The translations under genes and the position numbers were made by a program. Below are positions 10,985 through 21,829 of a DNA stretch of 64,000 nt, one piece after another. The stretch is taken from assembly GCA_024291935.2 (NCBI GenBank), contig CM044317.1, positions 20,792,230 through 20,856,229 of the forward strand, given 5' to 3'. Source of the DNA: Okapia johnstoni (taxonomy: Eukaryota > Chordata > Mammalia > Artiodactyla > Giraffidae). Each line of letters starts with the position of its first letter. The first letter of the stretch is position 1. The notes under the pieces were generated by a model that saw nothing but the letters and a program-made list of their open reading frames with translations, was not told the DNA's origin and did not search any database.

Positions 10985-11311
10985 TAAAATACATACTAAA
11001 AAGAAATACATTGACACATTAATGATGAATTTCTGCCTTGGCTTTGAGAATATCTTTGTATCTTTTTCTGCATTTTATTTTTTAATTTATTTTTTTAAGA
11101 ATAATTGCTGTATTTTACTATTAATTGTTGAGACATTTAACATTTTTATTTACCACTATTTATTGTTGTTATCTCTTGATTTAAACTTATAGCATATGTA
11201 ATATCCATTACCTGAAAATGTGTTGCTTTACACATCAAAGTTCAACTACTCAGATAGCCTCAGTCTACTTGCAGAAAAATAAAGGCCAATAAGAAGCAAA
11301 AAAAAAAAAAA
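10985..11311 (+). pseudogene. Retrocopy of an unidentified mRNA 3' end
   Basis: A 5'-truncated insertion of about 313 bp plus a 16-A tail (11298-11313), flanked by a perfect 16-bp target duplication AAGATTGTTAAATAAG (10969-10984 and 11312-11327; the first two A's overlap the tail). The hexamer AATAAA lies about 12 nt before the tail, as at a genuine cleavage site. The body is AT-rich, has no reading frame and matches no SINE or LINE that I know, so it looks like reverse-transcribed 3' UTR. Parent gene not recognised. Confidence 0.8.
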
Positions 11312-11579
11312 AAGATTGTTAAATAAGGAGAGTCAATTTATAGGCTTTGAGACCAACTCTAAGCTTGTCTAGTCTGTGTCAATTTCAGCACTGGTGAGCA
11401 TCTTCAGTCTTGTACATCATAACAATTTTTAATGATATAAATCATGGTTTAATTTTTTAATCTTAAAAACATAAAAATTGAACTCGCTTAAAGTAAAACA
11501 ACAAAATGAACAAAGATGAAAATCTAATAAGGAAGTATAAAATTTGGAAGTTGAAATTTCCTTGGCTCTTATGCCCAAT

Positions 11580-12012
11580 ATCATCAACACATACTTTAAT
11601 TTGAATGTCTGTATGAGACTCAGTGCTTAAGAATATTTTGGGGGAAAATCCCAAAATACAAGCTAATGAACAATATTGAGCAAAAGAGATCAGGAAATAG
11701 TTAAGTGTGGCTCAGCTGGTAAAGAATCCGCCTGCAATTCGGGAGACCTGGGTTCGATCCCTGGGTTGAGAAGATCCTCTGGAGAAGGGAAAAGCTACCC
11801 ACTCCAGTGTTGTGGCCTGGAGAGTTTCATGGATTGTATCGTCCATGGGTGGCAAAGAGTCGGACATGACTGAGCGACTTTCACTGACTGACTGATGTGA
11901 TTTTAATAAGTAGGAGAGGTGAGCAGAAAGAAGATACTTATCTATGTGAGAATCACATGATAAAAGCCAGAGGAAGAATCAAAAGTAAAAGACGTTCAAT
12001 TTTTCCCAAGAT
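11580..12012. repeat. Local duplication, copy B (inside STX11 intron 1)
   Basis: Partner of 9125-9380, interrupted at about 11706-11897 by a Bov-tA SINE that copy A lacks, so the SINE came after the duplication. No known repeat family was recognised in either copy. Confidence 0.7.
11706..11897 (+). mobile_element. Bov-tA SINE in duplication copy B
   Basis: GTGGCTCAGCTGGTAAAGAA through GAGTCGGACATGACTGAGCG; the first few bases of the head are missing. Confidence 0.9.
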
Positions 12013-12019
12013 CTCTAGT

Positions 12020-13045
12020 GGTAAATGTTGTTAACAAAACTGCTTTTTATAAAAATTTTTATATAGAAAATTTCAATTGTACACAAGCCTACTAGCAGTA
12101 ATATAACACACTCCCATATACCCATCACACAGCAGCAATATTTGCCCATTTTTAATAGCTTTTTGAAATAAGTTGGCAGCTCAAGCAGAATTTCCATGCT
12201 TTTATAAGGGTGGTTCTGATCAATTCCCTGCTTAGCAAGGCAAAATAATGTTCTCTGTGTCCATATTTTTCCAGTGAAGTGAAAAACTTTCATTTTTAAT
12301 ACTGTATATATGCCAAAATAATGAACATTTTGCCCTTTTATACAAGATTTTGTGGCCAGAAAGATTTCTTTCTGTTATATAATTTGCAGGAAACAGGGGG
12401 AAAGTAGTAGCATTTAATGGCTACTCAATCTATCAGGGATCTTGATCTCAAATTAAAAGCTTCCCTCAAGTTGAAGTAATTAATTTCACAACACCACTAA
12501 TGGAATGCTGACAACTTGGATTCAGTGATAAATGGAAAATGGTGAAATATTAACCATGGATTCCCATCTGCCATGACCATTAGTTATACAAATTAAGCAA
12601 AGTTTTATTCCATAGTGGTGATTTTTAATACAACAAGTTATCCTGCTTAAAATGCCATTTCTGCTTTCTGATGACAAAGATCAATACTAGACCTTCTCAC
12701 TGAGGGGAAAGGGACTCCGAGAAGCACAATTGAGAGGCAGAGAAAAGAACCAGGCTGGACTAAAACTATGCCTTCCCTGGCCTGAACTGCCTGACACCTA
12801 AATATTTCCTCATTTTGAATAAAATTTAAAGACAAAGCACAGGTTGATGGGGGTGAGGGGATTGCAATATATAGTAGATAATGAGTTAACATACTTACTA
12901 TATTAAAAACTCTTGTCCCCCCAAACCAAAAAAAACCAGAAAAACCACTTGCCCTAGCAAAGACAATGAAAAGGCAATTCATATAAGAAGAAATGTAAGT
13001 GCCAGATAACATAGAGATAGTTAGTAGGTATCAGGTTCTTACTGT
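12020..13045. other. Intronic stretch with no nameable repeat
   Basis: AT-rich. A CCCATATACCCATCACACAGC stretch near 12110-12135 resembles the 3' part of an old mammalian interspersed repeat, but I cannot assign it. Confidence 0.35.
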
Positions 13046-13049
13046 AATG

Positions 13050-13215
13050 CTAATAAGCATGTTCTAAGCACTTCTCATGTGATACTGTAATCTTTAATCT
13101 TCATACAGACTTCATAAAGTAGGTATTGTCATTATCAGAGTTGGTGAGTTTAGGGAGATGAAGGAACATATCCAAGGTCACCAGTAAGTGAATAGTCCAG
13201 CTCTAGAGTGGCCCC
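13050..13215 (-). mobile_element. MIR
   Basis: Diverged antisense MIR: TTCTAAGCACTTCTCATGTG, TCTTTAATCTTCATACAGAC, then CATATCCAAGGTCACCAGTAAG. Confidence 0.75.
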
Positions 13216-13366
13216 GCTTAATCACTACCTTCAATTATTTCCAGCCGGTGTAAAGAAGTGAGGCATGAGGGACTTCACTATCAAAACAAGGAAATGCAAG
13301 TTAAGCCACTGAAATTTTTTTTTGGTCATCAAGCTGGGAAGAATTTTTAAAAATAATAAGTTAGGG

Positions 13367-13495
13367 ACTTCCCTGGCAGTCCAGTGGTTGAGATTTGAAC
13401 TCCCAATGCAGGGAGCTTGGGTTCAATCTTTGGTTGGAGAACTAAGATCCTGCATGCCACAGGCTGTGGCCAAAATAATAATAATTTAAAAGAGA
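13367..13495 (+). mobile_element. CHR-type SINE
   Basis: GGGACTTCCCTGGCAGTCCAG head, GGTTCAATCTTTGGTTGG B-box region and an AATAATAATAA tail. Confidence 0.85.
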
Positions 13496-13607
13496 ATTCT
13501 GGGAAAAGTGCTTGTAGGAAGGCAAATGGATAAAAACCCTTGTTGAAGGGCAGTTAAATAATGTGTATTAAAAGCTTTTAAAATGTGTATTTGTTTTAGG
13601 TACATTT

Positions 13608-13905
13608 ATTCTAAGCATCAGAGAAGGCAATGGCAACCCACTCCAGTACTCTCGCCTGGAAAATCCAATGGACGGAGGAGCCTGGTAGGCTGCAGTCCAT
13701 GGGCTCTCGAAGAGTCGGACACGACTGAGCGACTTCACTTTCACTTTTCCCTTTCATGCATTGGAGAAGGAAATGGCAAACCACTCCAGTATTCTTGCCT
13801 GGAGAATCCCAGGGACGGGGGAGCCTGGTGGGCTGCCATCTATGGGGTCTCACAGAGTCAGACACGACTGAAGCAACTTAGCAGCAGCAGCAGCATTCTA
13901 AGCAT
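13608..13905 (+). mobile_element. BOV-A2 dimeric SINE with 11-bp target duplication
   Basis: Two BovB-derived monomers in tandem, ending in a GCAGCAGCAGCAG 3' repeat. Flanked by a perfect ATTCTAAGCAT at 13608-13618 and 13895-13905. Confidence 0.93.
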
Positions 13906-15314
13906 ATATTCAGAGTTATGTGAAGCTCATCGTTGTAAATATTTTCATCACCACGGGTTTCACAGGAATTCAAAAACAATTTAAAGGTGCAAAAATGAGA
14001 CAGTGATGGCTACATAATCATCGAGTTTAGAAGGCTATCTAATGGGATGAAAAGCATAGATACCATTTTAGGTAGAAAAAGTCTGTAAAGGGAAAAGAAT
14101 GAGCAGTGCTGTCATGCAAACATCTTGAAATAAAGACTTGAATAATACACATCAAAATGTAGTTTTCTTCAAATTGTGGAATTATAAATGACTTTAATTA
14201 CTTCCTTGTGCTCTTCTCTATATTCCAACATTTTTATAATGTCCTGTAGATTTATCAATTAGATAAAACCCCAGAAAACCATAAGTATTTGTTTAAAAGA
14301 CTAACTCCTTTAAGATGTATGCATTACAATCAGGTTACCACCTTATGTGACAGGAGGAAATTACATGAGTTGGCTAGTGTGGAGTTGAGCTTTATTTATC
14401 TGCTTAAGTTAGCAGTCAACATATGCTACTCTGCAAGTGTAGAATTAAAAATTTTTGAAGACAGATACAGAGAGAAGAAAATGTAAATAAATTTTTTTTT
14501 ATATAAATAGAACAGAGAATGCATAATTTTTGAAGGACAAGACAAGAAATGGTGATGGATGCAAGGAAGGCTTGGGATGCCCTACCACAGAAGGTCAGGG
14601 GGTAGTTAAAGGACAGCATCACACACCAGAACATTAGGGACCTGCTTGTTGGTCTCTGCTAGTCATAGACAGGTCCCAGGCCCTGTACTGCTCTCTTGAA
14701 GCCCTGAAAAAGCTATTTAAGGGAATCATTTCATTCACAATAGGACAAGCAAAGTACACTGCAAGTATATAGAAAGTGGCCTTCGAAGAAGATGTTCAGA
14801 GACAGTCATTCCTTCCCAATACCTACCAACATGAAGCCATGGATCCTAAATGAGATAAAGGTCTAAGTTCACTTGAAGGCTCAAGTCTACAAACTAGTCC
14901 AGAGAGAGGCAGGACGTGGGAGCTCAAGATTCTCTAGGAGGTGCACACAAGGAAGTGGCCTTCACTGCCTTCCTGCCCACCTTTCTTGCCCCAGCTCAGC
15001 CCCAAATGAGCTGGTCCCACTGATCTAGAAGGTTTCCTGGTTTCCAAGATGCAAACATTAGGAAAACTACAACAGAAAGTCAACCAAGAGGCTACTACTT
15101 CTAACAATATTCCCTAAATGGTTTAAATGTACTATTTACTGTAGTTATACCAAAATACAGAAGCAGGCCCAGAAATAAAATCAATATAAGCCACATACCC
15201 AATAGCTTGGGTCTATACTGTAACAGCTGAAAAGGGAACCACAGTAAATGAGAAAGAAAAGTCAAACAATTCTATTGACCCTCCTGTCTCATTATGATAA
15301 AGGATAATGTAGTC
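13906..15314. other. Intronic stretch with nothing recognised
   Basis: No repeat, exon or RNA gene that I can support. Base composition is typical of the intron. Confidence 0.4.
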
Positions 15315-15613
15315 AACTATTCATGCTGCTGCTGCTGCTGCTAAATCGCTTCAGTCGTGTCCGACTCTGTGCGACCCCATAGACGGCAGCCCACCAGGCT
15401 CCGCTGTCCCTGGGATTCTCCAGGCAAGAATACTGGAGTGGGTTGTTATTTCCTTTTCCAGTGCATGAAAGTAAAAGTGAAAGTGAAGTCGCTCAGTCGC
15501 GTCCGACTCTTAGCGATCCCATGGACTGAAGCCTACCAGGCTCCTCCGTCCATGGGATTTTCCAGGCAAGAGTACTGGAGTGGGGTGCCATTGCCTTCTC
15601 CGAAACTATTCAT
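15315..15613 (-). mobile_element. BOV-A2 dimeric SINE with 10-bp target duplication
   Basis: Antisense dimer beginning with TGCTGCTGCTGCTGCT, flanked by AACTATTCAT at 15315-15324 and 15604-15613. Confidence 0.92.
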
Positions 15614-15623
15614 AAAGTTGTTC

Positions 15624-16525
15624 AAATCAATTCAGTTCAGTCGCTCGGTCATGTCTGACTCTGGACCCCATGGACTGCAGCACACCAGGCTTCCCTGTCC
15701 ATCACCAACTCCCGGAGTTTACTCAAACTCATGTCCATTGAGTTGGTGATGTTATCTAACCATCTCATCCTCTGTTGTCCCCTTTGCCTCCTTCCTTCAA
15801 TCTTTCCCAGCATCAGGGTCTTTTCCAATGAGTCAGTTCTTTGCATCAGGTGGTCAAAGTATTGGAGCTTCAGCATCAGTCCTTCCAATGAATATTCAGG
15901 ACTGATTTCCTTTAGGATTGACTGGTTTGATCTCCCTGAATTTTTTTTGAAGGCACAGCGAAGTATATTTGGCTCAGGAATTGAAACGCAGAAGCAATAG
16001 TACAACACATCCCTGGAAACACTTAGCTGTGCCATGCTGGTCATCGCAGCTTTGCTTTTTTGGACAAGAAGTTCACGATGGCAGTCATGCACTTGTCTGA
16101 CAGCCACCTCTCCCTCAGGACACTGCTTTCTTCCACGTTAACTGCATGTAACTTTTCTTTCTCTTTGTTTCTGATGATCTTGGAAATTCTCATGGCATTT
16201 GGGGGGAGCTTTGAATATGCTTTCAGCCTGGCCCAAACTTCTTTCTGAAAAGTGCTGTCAGGAAAAACTTCAGTAACAAGTCCTTTGCTACTTCGGTAAC
16301 AAGTCCAAGGGACTCTCAAGAGTCTTCTCCAACACCACAGTTCAAAAGCATCAATTCTTTGGTGCTCAGCTCTCTTTATGTTCCAACTCTCACATCCATA
16401 CATGACCACTGGAGAAACAATAGCTTTGACTAGATGGACCTTTGTTGGCAAAGTAATGTCTCTGCTTTTTAATATGCTGTCTAGGTTTGTCATAGCTTTT
16501 CTTCCAAGGAGCAAGCGTCTTTTAA
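15624..16525 (-). mobile_element. BovB 3' portion, split by the ECI2 retrocopy
   Basis: The 3' end lies at 15624-15940 (TTCAGTTCAGTCGCTCGG start) and resumes at about 16303-16525 with GGACTCTCAAGAGTCTTCTC. The two parts join without loss in other BovB copies (compare 34745-34765). Minus-strand peptides include [17 protein letters not shown] and [15 protein letters not shown]. Confidence 0.9.
15941..16302 (-). pseudogene. ECI2: ECI2 (peroxisomal enoyl-CoA delta isomerase 2) retropseudogene, 3' part
   Basis: ECI2 shifts 3-cis or trans double bonds to 2-trans-enoyl-CoA in fatty-acid oxidation. The minus strand carries its C-terminal ~80 codons: [17 protein letters not shown], then [17 protein letters not shown] and RWLSDKC, ending in a peroxisomal-signal-like AKL followed by an extra Arg and TGA (16041-16043). 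About 90 bp of 3' UTR and a short A8 tail (15941-15948) follow. No introns, 5'-truncated, so a processed copy. It splits a BovB element (15624-16525). Its 5' end has a 23-bp tandem repeat (17-bp match at 16267-16283 and 16290-16306). No clear target duplication. Confidence 0.9.
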
Positions 16526-17112
16526 TAAATCCTGCTTTTTTGATTCTCATGGAGATGAAGAATTCAAAAGAAAATTTACAACCGCTACCAGAAATCTGCT
16601 TCAATTTTCTAATTTTCTTTTCAGGCACACAGGCCATCTGTTCTGAGACCTGGATTCCACAGGGAAGTTCTGGGAAATTCTGTCAGCCTCCTTTCATGGG
16701 GCAATGTGATTTGATGTAAGAGAAAATAGATGATGGTAGCTCAGCGACTCTCAGACTTTAGGAGGAAACAGCATCTTCTGAAAAGCTGAAAACATGGAGT
16801 ACTGATGCTTGGGACCCTGGAGGTTCTGACTCAGAGGGTCTAGGATTCCCTCTGGGTGATTTTAATGCACACTCAAATTTCGGACCAACTCCACAGGTAT
16901 TTATGGCAGCTTTTTATTCATGCCGTCCTGGACAACTTATAATAGCTCCCAGGTTGGGGCATCCTGATAAACAAGCAACTGCTAGGGAAGGATTCAGAAA
17001 GATGGGGAAAGGAAGATTCAGAAAGTAGGTTTCTACCTACCTCAGAAGATCAGTTGAGTGGGGGTGATAACTGTGTAAGTAACCCAATATGCAGGATGCT
17101 ACAGAGAATAAC
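16526..17112. other. Intronic stretch, no feature seen
   Basis: No repeat recognised. The minus-strand open frame that enters here from the BovB (to 16637) is a chance extension. Confidence 0.4.
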
Positions 17113-17114
17113 CT

Positions 17115-17311
17115 AGGCTTCCCTGGTGGCTCAGTGGTAAAGAATCCACCTACCAATGCAGGAGATGTGGGTTTGATCCCTGGGTCAGGAAGATTCCCTG
17201 GAGAAGGAAATGGTAACCCATTCCAGTACTCTTGCCTGGGAAATCCCATGGACAGAGGAGCCTGGCAGGTTACATTCCATGGGGCTGCAAAAGAGTCAGA
17301 CTGATTGACTA
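17115..17311 (+). mobile_element. Bov-tA SINE
   Basis: GGCTTCCCTGGTGGCTCAG head through GGGGCTGCAAAAGAGTCAGAC. Confidence 0.9.
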
Positions 17312-17474
17312 ACAAAACAACCAACCAACAAAGAATACCCATGAAAGTGTTATTCCCTAGTTGCTTCTAAGGGAATCAGTTATAAACACAATACACAGTC
17401 ATATCTCTGATCATAAAAGATGTTATCTTTCATGTGCCTATTTATTCTAAGGGGAACAAAACCTACAAAGTTAT

Positions 17475-17600
17475 GGGCGGAATTGTCTTACCTCCTCCCA
17501 GCCCCCTTGCAGATGCATATGTTGAAGCCCTAACCCCAGTACTTTAGAATATAATTCTACCTGGCCGTCCTTTAAAGATAAGACCTTTAAAGAGAGAATT
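17475..17600 (+). mobile_element. MaLR-type LTR fragment
   Basis: GCATATGTTGAAGCCCTAAC and the following segment resemble the 5' part of MST/MLT LTRs. Short and diverged. Confidence 0.4.
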
Positions 17601-18253
17601 AGGTTTAAAAGAGATCTTTATATAATACATTAAGCAATACATATATTAAGTAAATTTTGCCTACTACCAGGGGAAAAAACCTTTGCCTGCTTCGCAGCAT
17701 TACGTGAGAGAAACTCAGACACAGGAAGATAGAATGCAGAGCAGCAGGGCAACACACAAATCATGTGAGGCTTATTATGAAGATCAACTTATAGATTACA
17801 GGAGGAAAACCAATCCACAAGCATGGAAGAGCCTTCCTTTTGGTATTTACACCAAAGAGATGCTTTAGAGACTATGTTTATGTGATGTGAGTTCACCAAG
17901 TTTAGGACTCTTGTTTCAACAGGAACTGAAGTACACATTTAGACACACACACGGGGTTTGGTTATTGATAAAACTAAAAAGATCTTGCAGATATATATTC
18001 CAAATGAGCACTTTTGAGCAGGAACTTGAAAGGCAGCACCCACGTTCTGCTTTTCAGATTTTATAATCTGTATCTCCTAAATCCTGACTTTATACCAATT
18101 TTTAAAATCCTGTTAAAAAAAGATGATTCCAAATCAAAATGTGTCTTTATGCTGAGGTGCACCACTGGTCCAGACAGTGCCTGGATGAGTCATATGGTAG
18201 GGACTATATGACATCTGACGTCTCTGGGTGGACGCAGCCCTGCGCCAGGGCAC

Positions 18254-18628
18254 AGTTCAGTTCAGTTCAGTCGCTCAGTCGTGTCCGACTCTTTGTGACT
18301 CCATGAACTGCAGCACGCCAGGTCTCCCTGTCTATCACCAACTCCAGGAGTCCACCCAAATCCATGTCCATTGAGTCGGTGATGCCATCCAGCCATCTCA
18401 TCCTCTGTCGTCCCCTTCTCCTCCTGCCCTCAATCTTTCCCAGCATCAGGGTCTTTTCAAATGAGTCAGCTCTGCCCATCAGTTGGCCAAAGTATTGGAG
18501 TTTCAGCTTCAACATCAGTCCTACCAATGAACACCCCGGACTGATCTCCTTTAGGATGGACTAGTTGGATCTCCTTGCGATCCAAGGGACTCTCAAGAGT
18601 CTTCTCCAACACCACAGTTCGAAAGCAA
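18254..18628 (-). mobile_element. BovB 3' fragment
   Basis: CAGTTCAGTTCAGTTCAGTC terminal repeat at the left; the minus strand encodes [17 protein letters not shown] and [19 protein letters not shown]. Confidence 0.92.
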
Positions 18629-18857
18629 CAGGGACCGATGAACTGGGTGTGGGATGGGATTCCAGCCCTCCTCATGCTGGTGCTGAAAACAACTTGCACA
18701 GCCCTATGTGATCATCCTGAAAACAGCTTTCTCGACCACCCCACCCAGTCCCTCCTGCCCACTATCACCACAGACATGCAGTAAGGACCAAGAAATCCCT
18801 TAGGGCCTGTGTCACAGTAATTTGGCAGTTACTTTTAGGACACATCATAGTAACATT

Positions 18858-19047
18858 GGGCTTCCCTGGTGGCTCACCTGGTAAAGAATCCACCTAGAAT
18901 TCGGGAGACCTGGGTTCAATCCCTGGGTTGGGAAGATCCCCTGGAGAAGGGAAGGGCTACCCACTCCAGTATTCTGGCCTGGAGAATTCCATGGACTTTA
19001 GTGGCAAAGACTCAGACACGACTGAGCAACCTTCACTTTCATTTTCA
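18858..19047 (+). mobile_element. Bov-tA SINE
   Basis: GGGCTTCCCTGGTGGCTCAC head to GACTCAGACACGACTGAGC. TAGTAACA occurs on both sides as a likely target duplication. Confidence 0.88.
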
Positions 19048-19059
19048 CTAGTAACACCA

Positions 19060-19250
19060 CCCTTTAAGAGCAAGGAGTGTACTTTCCCAGCACATTGATT
19101 CAGAGCCATAAATAGTCATTTTATTCCAATGAGTAAAACCTGGTGTTTTAAGCAATTTGCCTAAAGCCATATAAGTTAATAAATATGAAACTGAGATCTG
19201 AATCCAGAAAATCTGACTCGCGAGCCCTTCTGTAAACCACAAAGCTACAC
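19060..19250 (-). mobile_element. MIR remnant
   Basis: AATTTGCCTAAAGCCATATA and GAGATCTGAATCCAG match the antisense central MIR region; diverged. Confidence 0.6.
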
Positions 19251-19311
19251 TAGCTTTTTCCTGAGCCTCGGCCTAAAGGGTTTCTGAAATCATTAATCTT
19301 ACAGGGAACTT

Positions 19312-19697
19312 ATTCCATCTTAGTCCATCTAAGCTGCTATAACAATATACTGGATGGCTTATAAACAACAGAAATTTGCTTGTAAGCATTGGAAATGTAA
19401 TTCTCACAGTTCTGGAGGCTGGAAGTCTGAGATCAGACTGCCAGCATGGTCAGGTTCTGTGTCTTGTAGAGGCCTGCTTCCTCATTCATAAATGGCCTTC
19501 TCACTGTAACCACACATGGCAGAGGGGCAAGCAAGCTCTCTGTGGTCTGTTGATGGGGGCACCTTTCCAGTTCACAAGGGCTCCACACTCATGACCTAGT
19601 CACCTCCTAAAGACCCCACCTCCCAATGCCATCACCCTGGGGGCTAGGATTTTAACCTATCAATTTGGGGGAAACACAAGCATCCAGACCGTAGCAT
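19312..19697 (-). mobile_element. MaLR LTR (MST/MLT type)
   Basis: Antisense solo LTR of an old endogenous retrovirus-like element: AGCTGCTATAACAATATACTG, CAGTTCTGGAGGCTGGAAGT, CATGACCTAGTCACCTCCTA and CAGACCGTAGCA in the expected order. Confidence 0.85.
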
Positions 19698-20245
19698 ACC
19701 TTCTTTTCCACAATAATGTCTTCATATCAGAGTTTTCCCAGCATAGTAATGTTTCAATTATTAGAACACTTAGTCAGGTAGTCACTTATAATAACTGTCC
19801 AAAGCCCACAAAATTATTAACAAGCACAGATAATTCTAACAAAGATTGACTGTGGTTATGACTGAGTCAAGACTGCTGAAAGACCTTGGAGGGAGTTTTA
19901 CAGTTGGGGGTGTAGAAGTGACAAGTGAGGAAATGCTAGTGGACGACCTTGTAAAGGGGAAAGTAAAGGGAGGAGAACTCCAGATTCTAGGGTCAAATCA
20001 TCCGTACAAGTTATTCCACTGTTATCTGTATCAGCACCTACAAACACACACAGTTGTTGTTGCTGTATCTTACATCTGATCTGGTTTGGCTCTGGAATGT
20101 GGCACAAACAAACCTTTGTCTGGAAAATACAGCAGAAATCTATGTAGAAAGAAAAAGTGATGGAGAATAAATCATAGAGTCTAGTTTGATTAAACTTTAT
20201 ATTTCATACCTATTCCATGGAGCATTTTTTAAAAATGAGAAATCA

Positions 20246-20375
20246 GGGACTTCCTTTGTGGTCCAGTGGTTAAGACTCCAGGCTTCCAATGCAAAGGATG
20301 TAGCTTCAATCCTTCGTCAAGGAACTAAGATCCCACATACTGCATGTGGTGTGGCCAAAATTTAAAAAAGATTTT
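20246..20375 (+). mobile_element. CHR-type SINE
   Basis: GGGACTTCCTTTGTGGTCCAG head, then AACTAAGATCCCACATACTG and an A-rich tail. Confidence 0.85.
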
Positions 20376-20438
20376 TTTTAAAAGAGACATCAATAGTGTT
20401 TCCAGAATTATTAATGATCTTTTTTATTCCAATTCATT

Positions 20439-20557
20439 GGGCTTCCCTGATAGCTCAGTTGGTAACGAATCCACCCGCAATGCAGGAGACCCCAGTTCAA
20501 TTCCTGGGTTGGGAAGATCCACTGGAGAAGGGATAGGCTACCCATTCCAGTATTCTT
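20439..20557 (+). mobile_element. Bov-tA SINE, 3'-truncated
   Basis: GGGCTTCCCTGATAGCTCAG head, cut at TATTCTT where a second Bov-tA begins. Confidence 0.85.
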
Positions 20558-20748
20558 GGGCTTTGCTTGTGGCTCACCTGGTAAATGATCCACCAACAAT
20601 GTGGGAGACCTGGGTTTGATCCCTGGGTTGGGAAGATTCCCTAGAGAAGGGAAAGGCTACCCACTCCAGTATTCTGGCCTGGAGAATTCCATGGACTGTA
20701 TAGTCCATGGGGTCACAAAGAGTCGGACATGACTGAGCAACTTTCACT
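20558..20748 (+). mobile_element. Bov-tA SINE
   Basis: GGGCTTTGCTTGTGGCTCAC head to GAGTCGGACATGACTGAGC, immediately after the truncated copy, so the pair looks like insertion into or next to an older Bov-tA. Confidence 0.88.
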
Positions 20749-20907
20749 TACCTCACTTTTTTAATTCGTAATACTAGTTAAGGACAGTCCCACAGAACCT
20801 TTACATTTCTTTTTCTGTCCCTCTTCCTCTTAAAGCCCTATAAACCATTGAGCCTAATACTGTTGGCTGGTTCTTCCTCTTTAATTCTCCAAGGAAGAAA
20901 ATTATTA

Positions 20908-20985
20908 TTTTGGCTGACTTTTTGGGGGGAGGAGCCCACAAACCAGGGATTGAACCCATGCTCCCTGCAAGTGGAAGCAAGGAAG
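20908..20985 (-). mobile_element. CHR-type SINE fragment
   Basis: Antisense: TTTTGGCTGACTTTTTGGGG, then AACCAGGGATTGAACCCATG and AAGGAAGTCCCT. Confidence 0.65.
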
Positions 20986-21131
20986 TCCCTTGGCTGACAC
21001 TTTTTACCCAAGTGCAGAAAAATCTCAGTTATTCAACATCATCGTGCATGAGGATTTTTGTGTAAGAGACTTTTACCTAACCGAAGTTTCTTCCTTCAAA
21101 TGTGAAAAATATCACCCCTTTTTTGTTGGAA

Positions 21132-21255
21132 GTTCAGTTCAGTCACTCAGTCATGTCCGATTCTTTGCAACCCCATGGACTACGGCACGCCAGGCTTCCC
21201 TGTCCATACCAACTCCCAGAGCTTACTCAAACTCATGTCCATCAAGTCAGTGATG
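21132..21255 (-). mobile_element. BovB 3' terminal fragment
   Basis: GTTCAGTTCAGTCACTCAGTC through CATCAAGTCAGTGATGC. Confidence 0.88.
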
Positions 21256-21829
21256 CTCTTCTAAACTGCACTGATATATTTCACTGCCTCCTTAACGAGA
21301 GGGAACTGAATACAATTTATTGGTGACTCAGATTATCATTTCTAAGATCCCTGAATTGTGTAATGATGCACTTTTCTTTGTTTTAAAACCTTTCTCTTTC
21401 CGCACGGTTACAATGTCAGACTTCATCTCAGTTACTTCCCTATAGTGCTACTGACATTCCTCTCACTCCCCACACAGGTTGTATCAGGCCAAGAAATAAC
21501 ATAAAAACCAAGCACTTAACAATGTAAGCTATGAGTGGTCAGCAGCCCTCTAGGGTCAAACCCAAGCACAGGAGGGAAGGAAAGGCTAGTGCCAGTGGCA
21601 AACTGAGTGTCCAGTGTGAGCCTGCCTGTGTACTGGACAACTGATATATAACCCACCAACAAGATTCACAATAACTATGAAAGCATCAAATTGTTAGGTT
21701 ATTTCCATGATGTGATGACCGTCGATACATAATCTACTTTCTTAACCTGAATTCCTATAGAGCCAATTTTCCCCTCCCAAATATGGACATACTCTTTGTG
21801 TAAGGTTGAAAAAAATTTACTACACATTC

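Noticed and set aside
16041..16637. 198-codon minus-strand frame as one gene
   Set aside because: A chance chain of unique DNA, a BovB segment and the ECI2 retrocopy read in one frame.
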